From contig JAAYYU010000223.1 in the NCBI GenBank assembly GCA_012515235.1, positions 1 through 64,000 of the forward strand: a stretch of 64,000 bases of DNA, in the 5' to 3' direction. Below are positions 6,805-14,653 of this stretch, piece after piece. Within the stretch, counting starts at the first letter, position 1; each line of letters begins with the position of its first letter. Both the position numbers and the translations under genes were made by a program. The notes beneath the pieces are model-generated. The model was not told the origin of the DNA and did no database searches. It saw only the letters and a program-made list of their open reading frames with translations. The DNA is from Candidatus Anammoximicrobium sp. (lineage in GTDB: Bacteria; Planctomycetota; Planctomycetia; Pirellulales; Pirellulaceae).

Positions 6805-8898
6805 CTATTTGAGAAAGAACTCCTTGAGCGGGCGGTAGCCCAGGTCGGCCATCAGCGCATCCCAGTTAGCGGGCAGCTTGATTTCGATCGTAGCGTGATT
6901 GCCGCCGGGCACAGTCTGCACTTTGTTTCGATCTGCGTCACCGGTGACGAGGATCGCGGTCACTCCGGTGTGCATGACGGGGACGGTGTACAGCTTCTCC
7001 AACCCCGGCACTTTGAGGAACCACGGCGGGGGGTCCGTGAGCGCGCCGTTTTCGTTTCGGATGACCTTTCTCAGGTGCATGTCCACCGTGTACCTGGCGG
7101 GGTCGAAGGCGCTGCCGGGGTTGGCCCAGTAGTTTGAATACGCCCGTTCGTAGGCGGGCCGGCGGGCTGTGGCGATCAAGGCGTTCTCTAATTCCCGCTT
7201 GGATGGGTAACCGCGTGCCAAGTCTCGGGCAACATACTCCGTGATCAAAATGGTCCGAGGCGTAAGCTTCGGGCCACTGCCCGTAGCAAACTGGCCTTTC
7301 TCCACCACATCCCAGGCGACCAGTTGCATGATCTTCTCCGGGTTATCCGTGGCCGGGGTCAGATTGTTTCCCCACATGAGGGCCGAGGCCGCCGTCAAAG
7401 CGTTTTGATTCAGGTCATACCCGAGCTGGACATGATAGGGCTGCCAACCGATTCGGAGACATGCCTCCTCATCCTCCGTCAAGGACCACGGCATGAGATA
7501 ACCGAAGGTGCCCATCCTGTTTTGCTTCACGTAATAGCCGCCCAGATTCATCATCGCCAGATTGATAAACCGGCCCAACGCTGCGTTTCTGGGTTCGTTG
7601 ATTTGACCCTGGTGCGAGTCGAGACCAAGCTGCCTGGCCACGGGGCCGTTCACCCAGCAGAACGGCGTCCAGGCGTGGGTGCTGGCAAGCGTCCGACGGT
7701 AATTGCCATCCGCCAGGGCTTTGGTGAAGGCGACAAGCAGCGGCATGAACTCAGGCGGGCATCCCGCCAGCACCCCATTGACGGCCACGTGCCACGCCAG
7801 GGTATCCCGGTAGGCGATTGGCAGCACGCCGACGCTCTTGTCCCACTCCAGATCGCAAAACTTGAGAAACTCCTCCACTCTTGCGACGGTGGGAGGAATG
7901 ACAGGCAGGCCGTCTGACCAGCGGTTCTCCACGAAGAACTGGTTTACCTCATCCAGCGTGCCGGTGAACACGATGTCTTTGGTTCCGCCGACGGCAGCCT
8001 TGGCGAGGTCCGCGATTTCCTGTTTGGTAATGGGCTTGGTCAAGCCCTCGACCAACTGCGGCCAGAGGACTTCCCGTGTGTTGTGGAGCAGTTCCTCCCG
8101 TGTGTGCGCCGCAAAAGCGCCGGGATAGGTGGCGGTTCGCGGCGCGGGCACGCCGTGGTTGACGGAAGTGGAGTAAACTTGCTGCACGAAAGTCGGGCCG
8201 GCAATGGTCACGGCGGGAATGCCCAGGTATTCGGCGGCGATGCTAGAACCCGTCTCCTTCGGGGTGCAGAGCCCGCAACCGCCGTTTCCGGAAATCACGG
8301 CCTGCACGCCCATTTCCTTCAGCTTGCGCTGGAAATCGTCCTTGGCCTTTCTGACCACGCCGGGACCAGGAAAGGGCCCCGCAGAGCCAATCTCCTCCAG
8401 CAGAATCACATGGGCCGTGGGGTAGTTCCGCAGGATCAGCCGCTTGATTTCCGGATGGGTCAGATGAGCCATGAAGCTGCCACCCACCAGCGCGATCGTT
8501 TTTCCCTCCAGTGTGTCCAGGCGAGACGCCTGGGTGATCATCGAAATCGTTTGCCTGCCCACGGGAGCCACGACGGCGTAGGTGGAGGCCTTCCCAACCA
8601 GGCAAGTGTCCGTGCAGATGGACGAGTTCGCTGGGGCGCCTGGCGAGGGCGGGGCGCACAAGGCCGGAACCCGGAACGAAGGTGAAGCCACGTCTGCGTT
8701 CGCTTTCGCTCCCAGCGTGGGCGGGGCGCACACGGGGCAGACTTCGCCCGAGTTGTTCTGGAAGCCGCCCGCGGAGTTCACCGCGTGCGGAGACCCCTCG
8801 GCGCCAGAGGCCGCTTGGGACTTTTCGGCGCCGCAACCGGTTGGCGGACTCAGTGCGCAGGCCAGCAACAGCAAGATCAGGGAGCAGAGTTTCCACAT
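6805..8898 (-). CDS. UGSC-motif-like redox lipoprotein with CxxC replacing the selenocysteine motif
   Basis: A 697-residue protein read from the ATG at 8898, which has AGGAAA upstream and an immediate lipoprotein-like signal (MWKLCSLILLLLACALS; acylation at Cys14 or Cys22). The open frame continues upstream to 9372, but that extension is low-complexity and unlikely to be translated. Residues 104-310 resemble the UGSC family: GKTIALVGGSF, then a redox site GNGGCGLC with Cys208 and Cys211. Both are TGC codons, so no selenocysteine is encoded. Residues about 320-600 form the partner domain often seen with this family (DGLPVIPPTVARVEEFL, then VNGVLAGCPPE and WVNGPVARQLG). Between signal and first domain lies a Pro/Cys-rich linker (50-100) whose DNA contains a repeated GC-rich element. 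A redox role is inferred; no substrate is known. Confidence 0.65.
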   Translation of the reverse strand: MWKLCSLILLLLACALSPPTGCGAEKSQAASGAEGSPHAVNSAGGFQNNSGEVCPVCAPPTLGAKANADVASPSFRVPALCAPPSPGAPANSSICTDTCLVGKASTYAVVAPVGRQTISMITQASRLDTLEGKTIALVGGSFMAHLTHPEIKRLILRNYPTAHVILLEEIGSAGPFPGPGVVRKAKDDFQRKLKEMGVQAVISGNGGCGLCTPKETGSSIAAEYLGIPAVTIAGPTFVQQVYSTSVNHGVPAPRTATYPGAFAAHTREELLHNTREVLWPQLVEGLTKPITKQEIADLAKAAVGGTKDIVFTGTLDEVNQFFVENRWSDGLPVIPPTVARVEEFLKFCDLEWDKSVGVLPIAYRDTLAWHVAVNGVLAGCPPEFMPLLVAFTKALADGNYRRTLASTHAWTPFCWVNGPVARQLGLDSHQGQINEPRNAALGRFINLAMMNLGGYYVKQNRMGTFGYLMPWSLTEDEEACLRIGWQPYHVQLGYDLNQNALTAASALMWGNNLTPATDNPEKIMQLVAWDVVEKGQFATGSGPKLTPRTILITEYVARDLARGYPSKRELENALIATARRPAYERAYSNYWANPGSAFDPARYTVDMHLRKVIRNENGALTDPPPWFLKVPGLEKLYTVPVMHTGVTAILVTGDADRNKVQTVPGGNHATIEIKLPANWDALMADLGYRPLKEFFLK

Positions 8899-9370
8899 GG
8901 GATTTCCTGTCTGGGCGAGGGAACTTCTCGTTCGGTTCACCCGTCGCCGCGCCTTGGCAAAAAGGCTGGAATGACGATGGCTGCGGGAGGACTTGCCATT
9001 CACTTTAACACTCCTCGGACGCTCCGGTTTCGCTTGGAGAAAAGAAATCTCTCTGAGCCAGACCCGCGTTGGAAGTCTCGTTTGCCAGAACCACGCTCGC
9101 GAAAATGAAGAATGAAATCCGCGTCCCCACGGGCCACCAAGCGGCGTACTGTCTGCTCGGGAGACGACGTCCGCTTGGCCCGCAGGTCCGGAAAAGCTCC
9201 CGCCTCCCAGAACAGCCACGGCCGACGAGAGTTGTGTACGGGCGGCTGCAGCGGCGAAAGGCGCGCTTCGCGAAAAAAACCGCTGCATCTGGAACCGAGT
9301 GTGAAAAGAAGTATCATGCAGAAAACTTCCCGTTGTCCCAATTCCAGGACACCCTTCCACGGAGCGAATC
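8899..9370. other. Divergent intergenic region, no gene seen
   Basis: This 472-bp stretch separates the divergent lipoprotein gene (start 8898, minus) and dehydrogenase gene (start 9371, plus). Open frames cross it in several directions, but none has a credible start, domain or signal sequence. It presumably holds both promoters; no clear operator or riboswitch fold was recognised. Confidence 0.5.
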
Positions 9371-10801
9371 ATGGCTCAACTTCAGTTCTTCCGTTCCCCG
9401 GTCCAACCGGGCGTCGTTTCCTCCTCGTCCCGCGCGGGAGCGGTCGCGATGTCGCGCCGGCAAGCGATTGTCGGGGGAGCGGCCGCGCTCGCCGCGCCGC
9501 TGATCGTGTCGCGGCACGTGCTCGGCCAGGGTCCGACGGCGCCCAGCGAGCAGTTGAACCTGGCGGGAATCGGCGTGGGTGGCGTGGGCTTTAGTCAACT
9601 CCAGGCGTGCGAGAAGGCCGGCTTCCGGATCGCCGTCCTGTGCGACGTGGACCAGCAATACGCCAAGCGGGCTTTCGATCGCTGGCCCCAGGCCGCCCGC
9701 TATCGCGATTTTCGCGAGATGCTCCAGGCCGAGGGCGACAAGATCGACGCCGTGTACTGCGGCACGCCGGACCACAGCCACGCCGTGATCTGCCTGGCGG
9801 CCCTGCGGCGAAAGAAGCACCTGTGCTGCGTCAAGCCGCTGACCCGGACGATCCACGAGCGGCGCTGCGTCGTGGAGGCGGCGCGGGCGGCGGGCGTGGC
9901 GACCCAGGTCACCGCGTCGCCGAACACCAGCGAAGTGGCGTGCCGCACGTGCGAGCTGATTTGGGCGGGCGCCATCGGGCCGGTGCGCGAGGTCCATACG
10001 TGGTCCAATCGACCGCTGTGGCCGCAAGGGATGGCGCGCCCGGCCGGCGCGGACCCTGTCCCCAGCCACCTGGACTGGGACCTGTGGATCGGTCCTGCTC
10101 CGATGCGGCCTTTCAAGGACGTCTGGCCCGAGGACCACTTGGCCTTGCTGCAGGTCGGCGCGCGGCACTCCCGCGGCGTGTATCATCCGTGGAATTTCCG
10201 GGGGTGGTGGGATTTCGGCACCGGCGCGCTGGGCGACATGGGCTGTCATCACGTCAACACGCCGTATCGCGCCCTGAAACTGGGATCGCCCGTCCGCATC
10301 CATGCCTCTTCGACCCGCGTCTTGCCGGAGACCGCGCCGCTGGGCTCGATCGTGGCGTACGACTTCCCGGCGCGGGAGGACATGCCGCCGGTCCGCCTGG
10401 TGTGGTACGACGGCGGCGTGAAACCGCCTTGCCCGCCGGAGATCGAGCACCGGGCGTTACCCGACGAGGGCACGCTGTACGTGGGCGACGAGGGGCGGAT
10501 GCTGGGGCCGAAGATCCTCGACGCCCAGCGCGCGGCCAAGTTCGAGAACGTGCCCCGGACGCTGCCTCGCCGAGCCGGCACGTGGGGCGAGTGGTACGAG
10601 GCCTGCCGCGGCGGCGAGCCGGCCGGCTGTAACTTCGAGTGGGCCGGCCCGCTGACCGATTTCGTGCTGCTGGGCAACATCGCGATCCGCACCCGCAAGA
10701 TGCTCCATTGGGACGCTTCAAGCCGCGATTTCACCGACGCTCCGGAAGCCAATAAGTACCTCCAAGAGCCGTATCGGGACGGCTGGTCGCTCGACAGTTA
10801 A
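9371..10801 (+). CDS. Gfo/Idh/MocA family oxidoreductase, Tat-exported
   Basis: A 476-residue dehydrogenase-like protein. Start 9371 is favoured by GGAG seven bases upstream. A twin-arginine motif SRRQAIVGGAAAL begins near residue 28 and leads an export signal ending around LIVSRHVLG. The Rossmann part reads LNLAGIGVGGVGFSQLQACE, then IAVLCDVD, then DAVYCGTPDHSHAV. The usual lysine of the EKP motif appears in CVKPLTR, and the long C-terminal domain carries WNFRGWWDFGTGALGDMGCHH, the family's conserved substrate-domain segment. It belongs to the large Planctomycetota group annotated as NADH-dependent dehydrogenases with unknown substrates. It is divergent from the UGSC-like lipoprotein gene. 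Confidence 0.85.
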   Translation: MAQLQFFRSPVQPGVVSSSSRAGAVAMSRRQAIVGGAAALAAPLIVSRHVLGQGPTAPSEQLNLAGIGVGGVGFSQLQACEKAGFRIAVLCDVDQQYAKRAFDRWPQAARYRDFREMLQAEGDKIDAVYCGTPDHSHAVICLAALRRKKHLCCVKPLTRTIHERRCVVEAARAAGVATQVTASPNTSEVACRTCELIWAGAIGPVREVHTWSNRPLWPQGMARPAGADPVPSHLDWDLWIGPAPMRPFKDVWPEDHLALLQVGARHSRGVYHPWNFRGWWDFGTGALGDMGCHHVNTPYRALKLGSPVRIHASSTRVLPETAPLGSIVAYDFPAREDMPPVRLVWYDGGVKPPCPPEIEHRALPDEGTLYVGDEGRMLGPKILDAQRAAKFENVPRTLPRRAGTWGEWYEACRGGEPAGCNFEWAGPLTDFVLLGNIAIRTRKMLHWDASSRDFTDAPEANKYLQEPYRDGWSLDS

Positions 10802-11126
10802 ACCGGGACGGGTCTCGTCGGCGGACCTTGGCGAACGCCGCCGCGAAGGTCCGGAACCGAAGACGGCTTTCGCGCCCGATCGGCGTCTTTGAAGTTGCGG
10901 ATCGTCTCCGCCGAGCTTGCTCGGTGTGACGGCGATTTTACACCAGGGCCGAGAAACCTCCGTAAAACCCGTCCCTGCCGAGCAAGCTCGGCGGGCGCGG
11001 AAAACGCTGGGATTTCCGCGTAGTGCAGAATCAGCGATCCATCGAGCAAGCTCCGCGGGGGGCCGCCCCGCGAAAAATGCGCAACTTCAAAGACCGGCGT
11101 CGGCCCGGCTGCCGCGTCCGCGGCCT
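10802..11126. other. Convergent intergenic region carrying nested inverted repeats
   Basis: This 325-bp gap lies between convergent genes and contains no credible ORF. Most of it (10881-11099) is taken up by nested inverted repeats, annotated separately; it could also serve as a bidirectional terminator. Confidence 0.5.
10881..11099. repeat. Fold-back element with nested inverted repeats
   Basis: The outer arms share TCTTTGAAGTTGCG (10886-10899) with its exact reverse complement at 11080-11093. Inside them, CCGCCGAGCTTGCTCGG (10908-10924) is the reverse complement of 10978-10994, and a third, weaker copy of the CGAGCAAGCTC core lies at 11043-11053. A GC-rich hairpin GGGGCGG-like segment follows at about 11056-11072. 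The arrangement resembles a decayed miniature inverted-repeat element or a compound terminator between convergent genes. No transposase is nearby. Confidence 0.55.
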
Positions 11127-12551
11127 TCAGCGCGAACTCGGTTTCCGCGGCAGCACGGCGCGAGCCCGGTCGGGATAGTCGGTGGTGATGCTCACAACTC
11201 CCCAGCCGGCCAGCGCTTCGATGACAAGCGGGTCGTTGACGGTCCAGGCCCACACCGTCAAGCCGCGGCGGCGGAGTTCGTCCAACAGCGATGGGGAAAG
11301 CGCCCCATAGTTCAAATCCACCAGTTTCGTCCCGCACTCGGCAGCCTGGTCGGCCAGCCAGGCCGCTTGCTCGGCGGCGGTGCCGGCCGTTTTCGGGCTG
11401 CACAACCAAGCGCAAGGCAGTTCGGGGGCGAGTCGGCGGACGTCGCGAACGACGTCTTTGCTGAAGGCAATCACGGTCGCCTGGTCGAGCATCCCGGCGG
11501 CACGGACGGCGTCGACCACTTGCTGGGCGATGCCTTCCATTTTGATCTCGATCACCGCCTGGCAACCGGAGTCCTTCAGTTGCTGGAGGGCTTCTTCCAG
11601 CGTGGGCACCTTCTCGCCAGCGTATTGGGCCGCTTTCCACTGCCCCGCATCCAGCTGCTTCAGTTCCGCCAGAGTCAGCTCCGTGACCTTTCCCCGGCCG
11701 CTGGTTGTGCGATCGACGGTGGCGTCGTGCATCAGCACGACGGCACCGTCGCGGCAGCGATACACGTCGAATTCGCAGCCGTCGGCGCCGGCGGAAATCG
11801 CCTGGCGGATGGCGGCCAGCGTGTTCTCGGGAGCCGCCGCCGAGAAGCCCCGATGGGCGACCACTTCGCGCGGACCCGCCTCCACGCGAGGCAGCGGCGG
11901 GGTGTCGGGCAAGCGGCGCAGCGTGACGTCGTCGAACCGCGCCCGGCAACCGCTGATCGCCAGCCCCACACAGCCGGCTGGCCGGTCCAGGCAGAACGGG
12001 CTGGTGATGACACCTTGTGAGTCCAGATAGCCCTCGACCATCGTTCCTCGGACCACCACGCGCAACCGGCAGGAACGGCCTAACTGGGCGTCGCCCTTCG
12101 CGGCGGCCGTGCGACGCACGCTCCAGCCGTCCGCCGTGCGGACCGCGAATTCGGTCCCGTTGCGCGAGGACGACTTTTGCCGGAGTGTGAACTGGGACCA
12201 GGGCACGGCGCCATCGTTGGCTGCGCGGATGACCAGTGCCAACCAGCGCAGTTCGTCGCGGACCTCGAGGAACGTGGCCGTCACCTCAAACTCGTAGTTC
12301 TGCCACGACGGGTCGCCGAACGTGATCAGCCCCTCGCCGGGCAGCGCCTCGCCGACCAGCGCCCCGCCTTCCACGCTCCATTTCCCCGTCACCGGCCGCC
12401 AACCGGCCGGCAGCTTGCCGTCTGTCATCGTGAACGTCTCCTGAACTGGCGGAGTCAACTCGGCAGCCGCGTCCATCGACGCGAGCAGCAGCCAGCAGAT
12501 TCCGGCGACGCAAAACGCTTTCTGGTATCGGCAAAGATGCCCTGTGCTCAT
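11127..12551 (-). CDS. Glycerophosphodiester phosphodiesterase with N-terminal LamG/DUF1080-like domain, exported
   Basis: A 474-residue protein with a signal peptide (hydrophobic VAGICWLLLASMDAAA, residues 15-30). The ATG at 12551 has GGGAGGAG about ten bases upstream. Residues 38-215 form a concanavalin-like beta-sandwich (WSVEGGALVGE, YEFEVTATF and ARFDDVTLR), as in DUF1080-type binding domains. Residues 225-474 are a GDPD TIM barrel: VAHRGFSAAAPENTLAA with the catalytic His-Arg, EFDVYRCRDG and VLMHDATVDRTTSG supplying metal and general-acid residues, VIEIKM with another metal ligand, and the terminal AWTVND strand. GDPDs hydrolyse glycerophosphodiesters to glycerol-3-phosphate and an alcohol. 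The extra domain suggests anchoring to a polymer or surface ligand. Enzyme class is firm; the true substrate is inferred. Confidence 0.88.
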   Translation of the reverse strand: MSTGHLCRYQKAFCVAGICWLLLASMDAAAELTPPVQETFTMTDGKLPAGWRPVTGKWSVEGGALVGEALPGEGLITFGDPSWQNYEFEVTATFLEVRDELRWLALVIRAANDGAVPWSQFTLRQKSSSRNGTEFAVRTADGWSVRRTAAAKGDAQLGRSCRLRVVVRGTMVEGYLDSQGVITSPFCLDRPAGCVGLAISGCRARFDDVTLRRLPDTPPLPRVEAGPREVVAHRGFSAAAPENTLAAIRQAISAGADGCEFDVYRCRDGAVVLMHDATVDRTTSGRGKVTELTLAELKQLDAGQWKAAQYAGEKVPTLEEALQQLKDSGCQAVIEIKMEGIAQQVVDAVRAAGMLDQATVIAFSKDVVRDVRRLAPELPCAWLCSPKTAGTAAEQAAWLADQAAECGTKLVDLNYGALSPSLLDELRRRGLTVWAWTVNDPLVIEALAGWGVVSITTDYPDRARAVLPRKPSSR

Positions 12552-12644
12552 CGCTTGCAGCTCCTCCCTACGGATTGATTTCAGGGTGCGACGGCACCGC
12601 GCAGGAGCCCGGCTCGGACGAGCCGTCTCCGGGGCGTCGTGCCG

Positions 12645-14528
12645 CTACTCCAACTCCAGTACGACAATCTCATACACTCGGACCTCGGACACGGTAAGCG
12701 TGACCGCGCCGTCCTGCTGCTGGAACGGCAGGGCGGCGTCCGCTTCGCGCTCCGGACTGGCCAGCCGCGCCGATTTGACGCGACTGCCCGCCGGCAGTTG
12801 CAGGCGAAGTCCGACTTCGCGGGCCGGCTCGCCGCTGCGGTAGTTGACCAGATGAACCAGCCTGCGTCCAGGTTGCTGAGTGAATTCGGCGGCCAGTCCG
12901 TGCGGGCCGGCAACCTCCACGGTCGGCGCGTGGCCGCACACCTGGCGGATCGCCGCCAGCGGATCGTCCTGGGCCGCGACGCGGACAACGCGTTCCGGCG
13001 GCAAGTCGTCCAGTCCCGGCCGGGTCCGCGGCCGGTTCCACACATCGTGCGTGGCCGCCGGTCCCACAACACACAGCCGTCCGCCCGCGTCCACATACCG
13101 CCGGACCTGCTCCAACTGCCGGTCGCTCAGGGCCGTGCAGCCGGCCAGCACCAGGGCGCGGTAGCGGCGCAGGTCGTCCAGCTGATGATCGTAGATGATC
13201 TGGAACGCGGCACGCTGGGCGATCAGCGCCTGTTCGACCCGATGCGTCAGCTGTGCGCCGGGCGCGCCCGCAAAGACCTGAGACGGAAAGCTGCGGAGCA
13301 CGGCCACGTCGGCAATTACGGTGGCGTCGCGGAGCAGGTCGCGGCGGCGGTGGAAGAACCGGATCGAGGGCGCGAGGTCCGCGGCCATCAGGGCCTTCGA
13401 GCCGGGATGGTCGTACGGTTCGGCGTACTCGAACCAGCACACGCAGCCCAGGCAGTCGTGGTTGAACGCCATCGACTCAGCCATCTCCAGGGGGTTCCGC
13501 GTATAGGTGAAGGCGACGTTGTTCATTCGCCGCGCGATCTTGTAGGTGGGGATCCGCGAGCGGATTTGGCCCTTGTCGTAGCCCGGCCGCTGCCCCTCGT
13601 CCCAGAACGCCTCGCCGCCCTGCAGCAACCGGCCGTGATCTACGGGCGGGGTGATCCCGTTCCGCGGCCCGCCCGGATTGCACTCCATCAGGATGTCCGG
13701 CCGCAGCGTGCGAGCCCAGCGGGTCAAGTCCCAATAGGAATCGGCCAGCGAGCGGCAGCCAAATTCGCGCCAGGCGTATTGCAGCAAGTCCGACGCTCGC
13801 TCGTCGGGCGGCCGGACGGCGTCCAGTTGCGCCGCGCCCATCGCGACCCGCTCCTGGGCGGTGAACGTCTCCTCCAGGTAGCGGCGAAAACGATCGATGG
13901 AGCAGGCGTCGTAGCCCGGCCCGGCGAAGTAGTTGTCGACGTGGATCAGATCGGCCTGGATCTCGCGGATGGCAAACTCCACGATCCGCCGGTGGTAGGC
14001 TGCGGCGTCCGGATGGTTGCGGTTCCAGAAATAGCGCCAGGCGGCCCGGCCGTACGTCCGCGGTTGGCCGTCCCGGTCCAGCAGGACCCAGTCGCGGGCC
14101 GCGGGGACCTCCTGGAACATCAGTTCCCACAGCAACGTGGCGCTGCTGACGTACACGCCGACGCGGAGGTCGTGCTGATGACAGAGCCGTGCGAACCGCG
14201 CCGCGTCGGCCATGCTCTCCCGTTCCGCTTCCAGGCCGCCGCCCTTGTTGCAATGCAGCATGACGAAGTTGACCCCCAGGTCCTTCAAGCGGGCGATCAT
14301 CTCGGGGCTGTGCTCGCGCTGGTACGCCGCCCGTTGTTCCGGCGTAGGCGTGTAATCCGGCGCCCCGTCGCGGCGGACCCGGAAGTAGAGCGGCTCCCAG
14401 CTGCCGGCCATCACGATGCCGTCGCGGGAAAGCCAGGCGGGCCGCTGCTCAGGTGGCAGGGTGAGCGGTTGGGCCGCGGCGGGCGCGGCGAGCAGCAACA
14501 GCAGCAAGATCCCAGCGTGGTTTGACAT
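12645..14528 (-). CDS. Exported TIM-barrel glycosidase-like protein with trimerisation-type domain
   Basis: A 627-residue protein. The start at 14528 (MSNHAGILLLLLLAAPAAA) is chosen because AGGAG lies seven bases upstream and the signal peptide begins there; an upstream start at 14561 would bury the signal. The first 400 residues look like a (beta/alpha)8 barrel of the beta-galactosidase/GH-A type: MIARLKDLGVNFVMLH, LIHVDNYFAGPGYDA and ILMECNPGGP, with acidic residues at strand ends. Residues about 430-530 (RALVLAGCTALSDRQLEQV, GGRLCVVGP) resemble the amidotransferase-like trimerisation domain of GH42. The C-terminus is a small beta domain (LVHLVNYRSGEPA). It is divergent from another barrel protein starting at 14654. 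Family and substrate are uncertain. Confidence 0.65.
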   Translation of the reverse strand: MSNHAGILLLLLLAAPAAAQPLTLPPEQRPAWLSRDGIVMAGSWEPLYFRVRRDGAPDYTPTPEQRAAYQREHSPEMIARLKDLGVNFVMLHCNKGGGLEAERESMADAARFARLCHQHDLRVGVYVSSATLLWELMFQEVPAARDWVLLDRDGQPRTYGRAAWRYFWNRNHPDAAAYHRRIVEFAIREIQADLIHVDNYFAGPGYDACSIDRFRRYLEETFTAQERVAMGAAQLDAVRPPDERASDLLQYAWREFGCRSLADSYWDLTRWARTLRPDILMECNPGGPRNGITPPVDHGRLLQGGEAFWDEGQRPGYDKGQIRSRIPTYKIARRMNNVAFTYTRNPLEMAESMAFNHDCLGCVCWFEYAEPYDHPGSKALMAADLAPSIRFFHRRRDLLRDATVIADVAVLRSFPSQVFAGAPGAQLTHRVEQALIAQRAAFQIIYDHQLDDLRRYRALVLAGCTALSDRQLEQVRRYVDAGGRLCVVGPAATHDVWNRPRTRPGLDDLPPERVVRVAAQDDPLAAIRQVCGHAPTVEVAGPHGLAAEFTQQPGRRLVHLVNYRSGEPAREVGLRLQLPAGSRVKSARLASPEREADAALPFQQQDGAVTLTVSEVRVYEIVVLELE

Positions 14529-14653
14529 GACCGTGCTCCTGACAGGTTCGGCTCCCAGCAACGCTTCTCTTGGCCACCCCTGGAAGATACCATGAAGTCC
14601 AGCGGCAAAGAAGCACCGGCGGACGATCCGCGACGAATCGAGAGGACCAACAG

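Noticed and set aside
8240..8300. Possible selenocysteine codon in the redox motif
   Set aside because: Both motif cysteines are TGC and no in-frame TGA occurs there.
8899..9372. N-terminal extension of the UGSC-like protein
   Set aside because: Low-complexity, no ribosome-binding site, and it would precede a normal lipoprotein signal at 8898.
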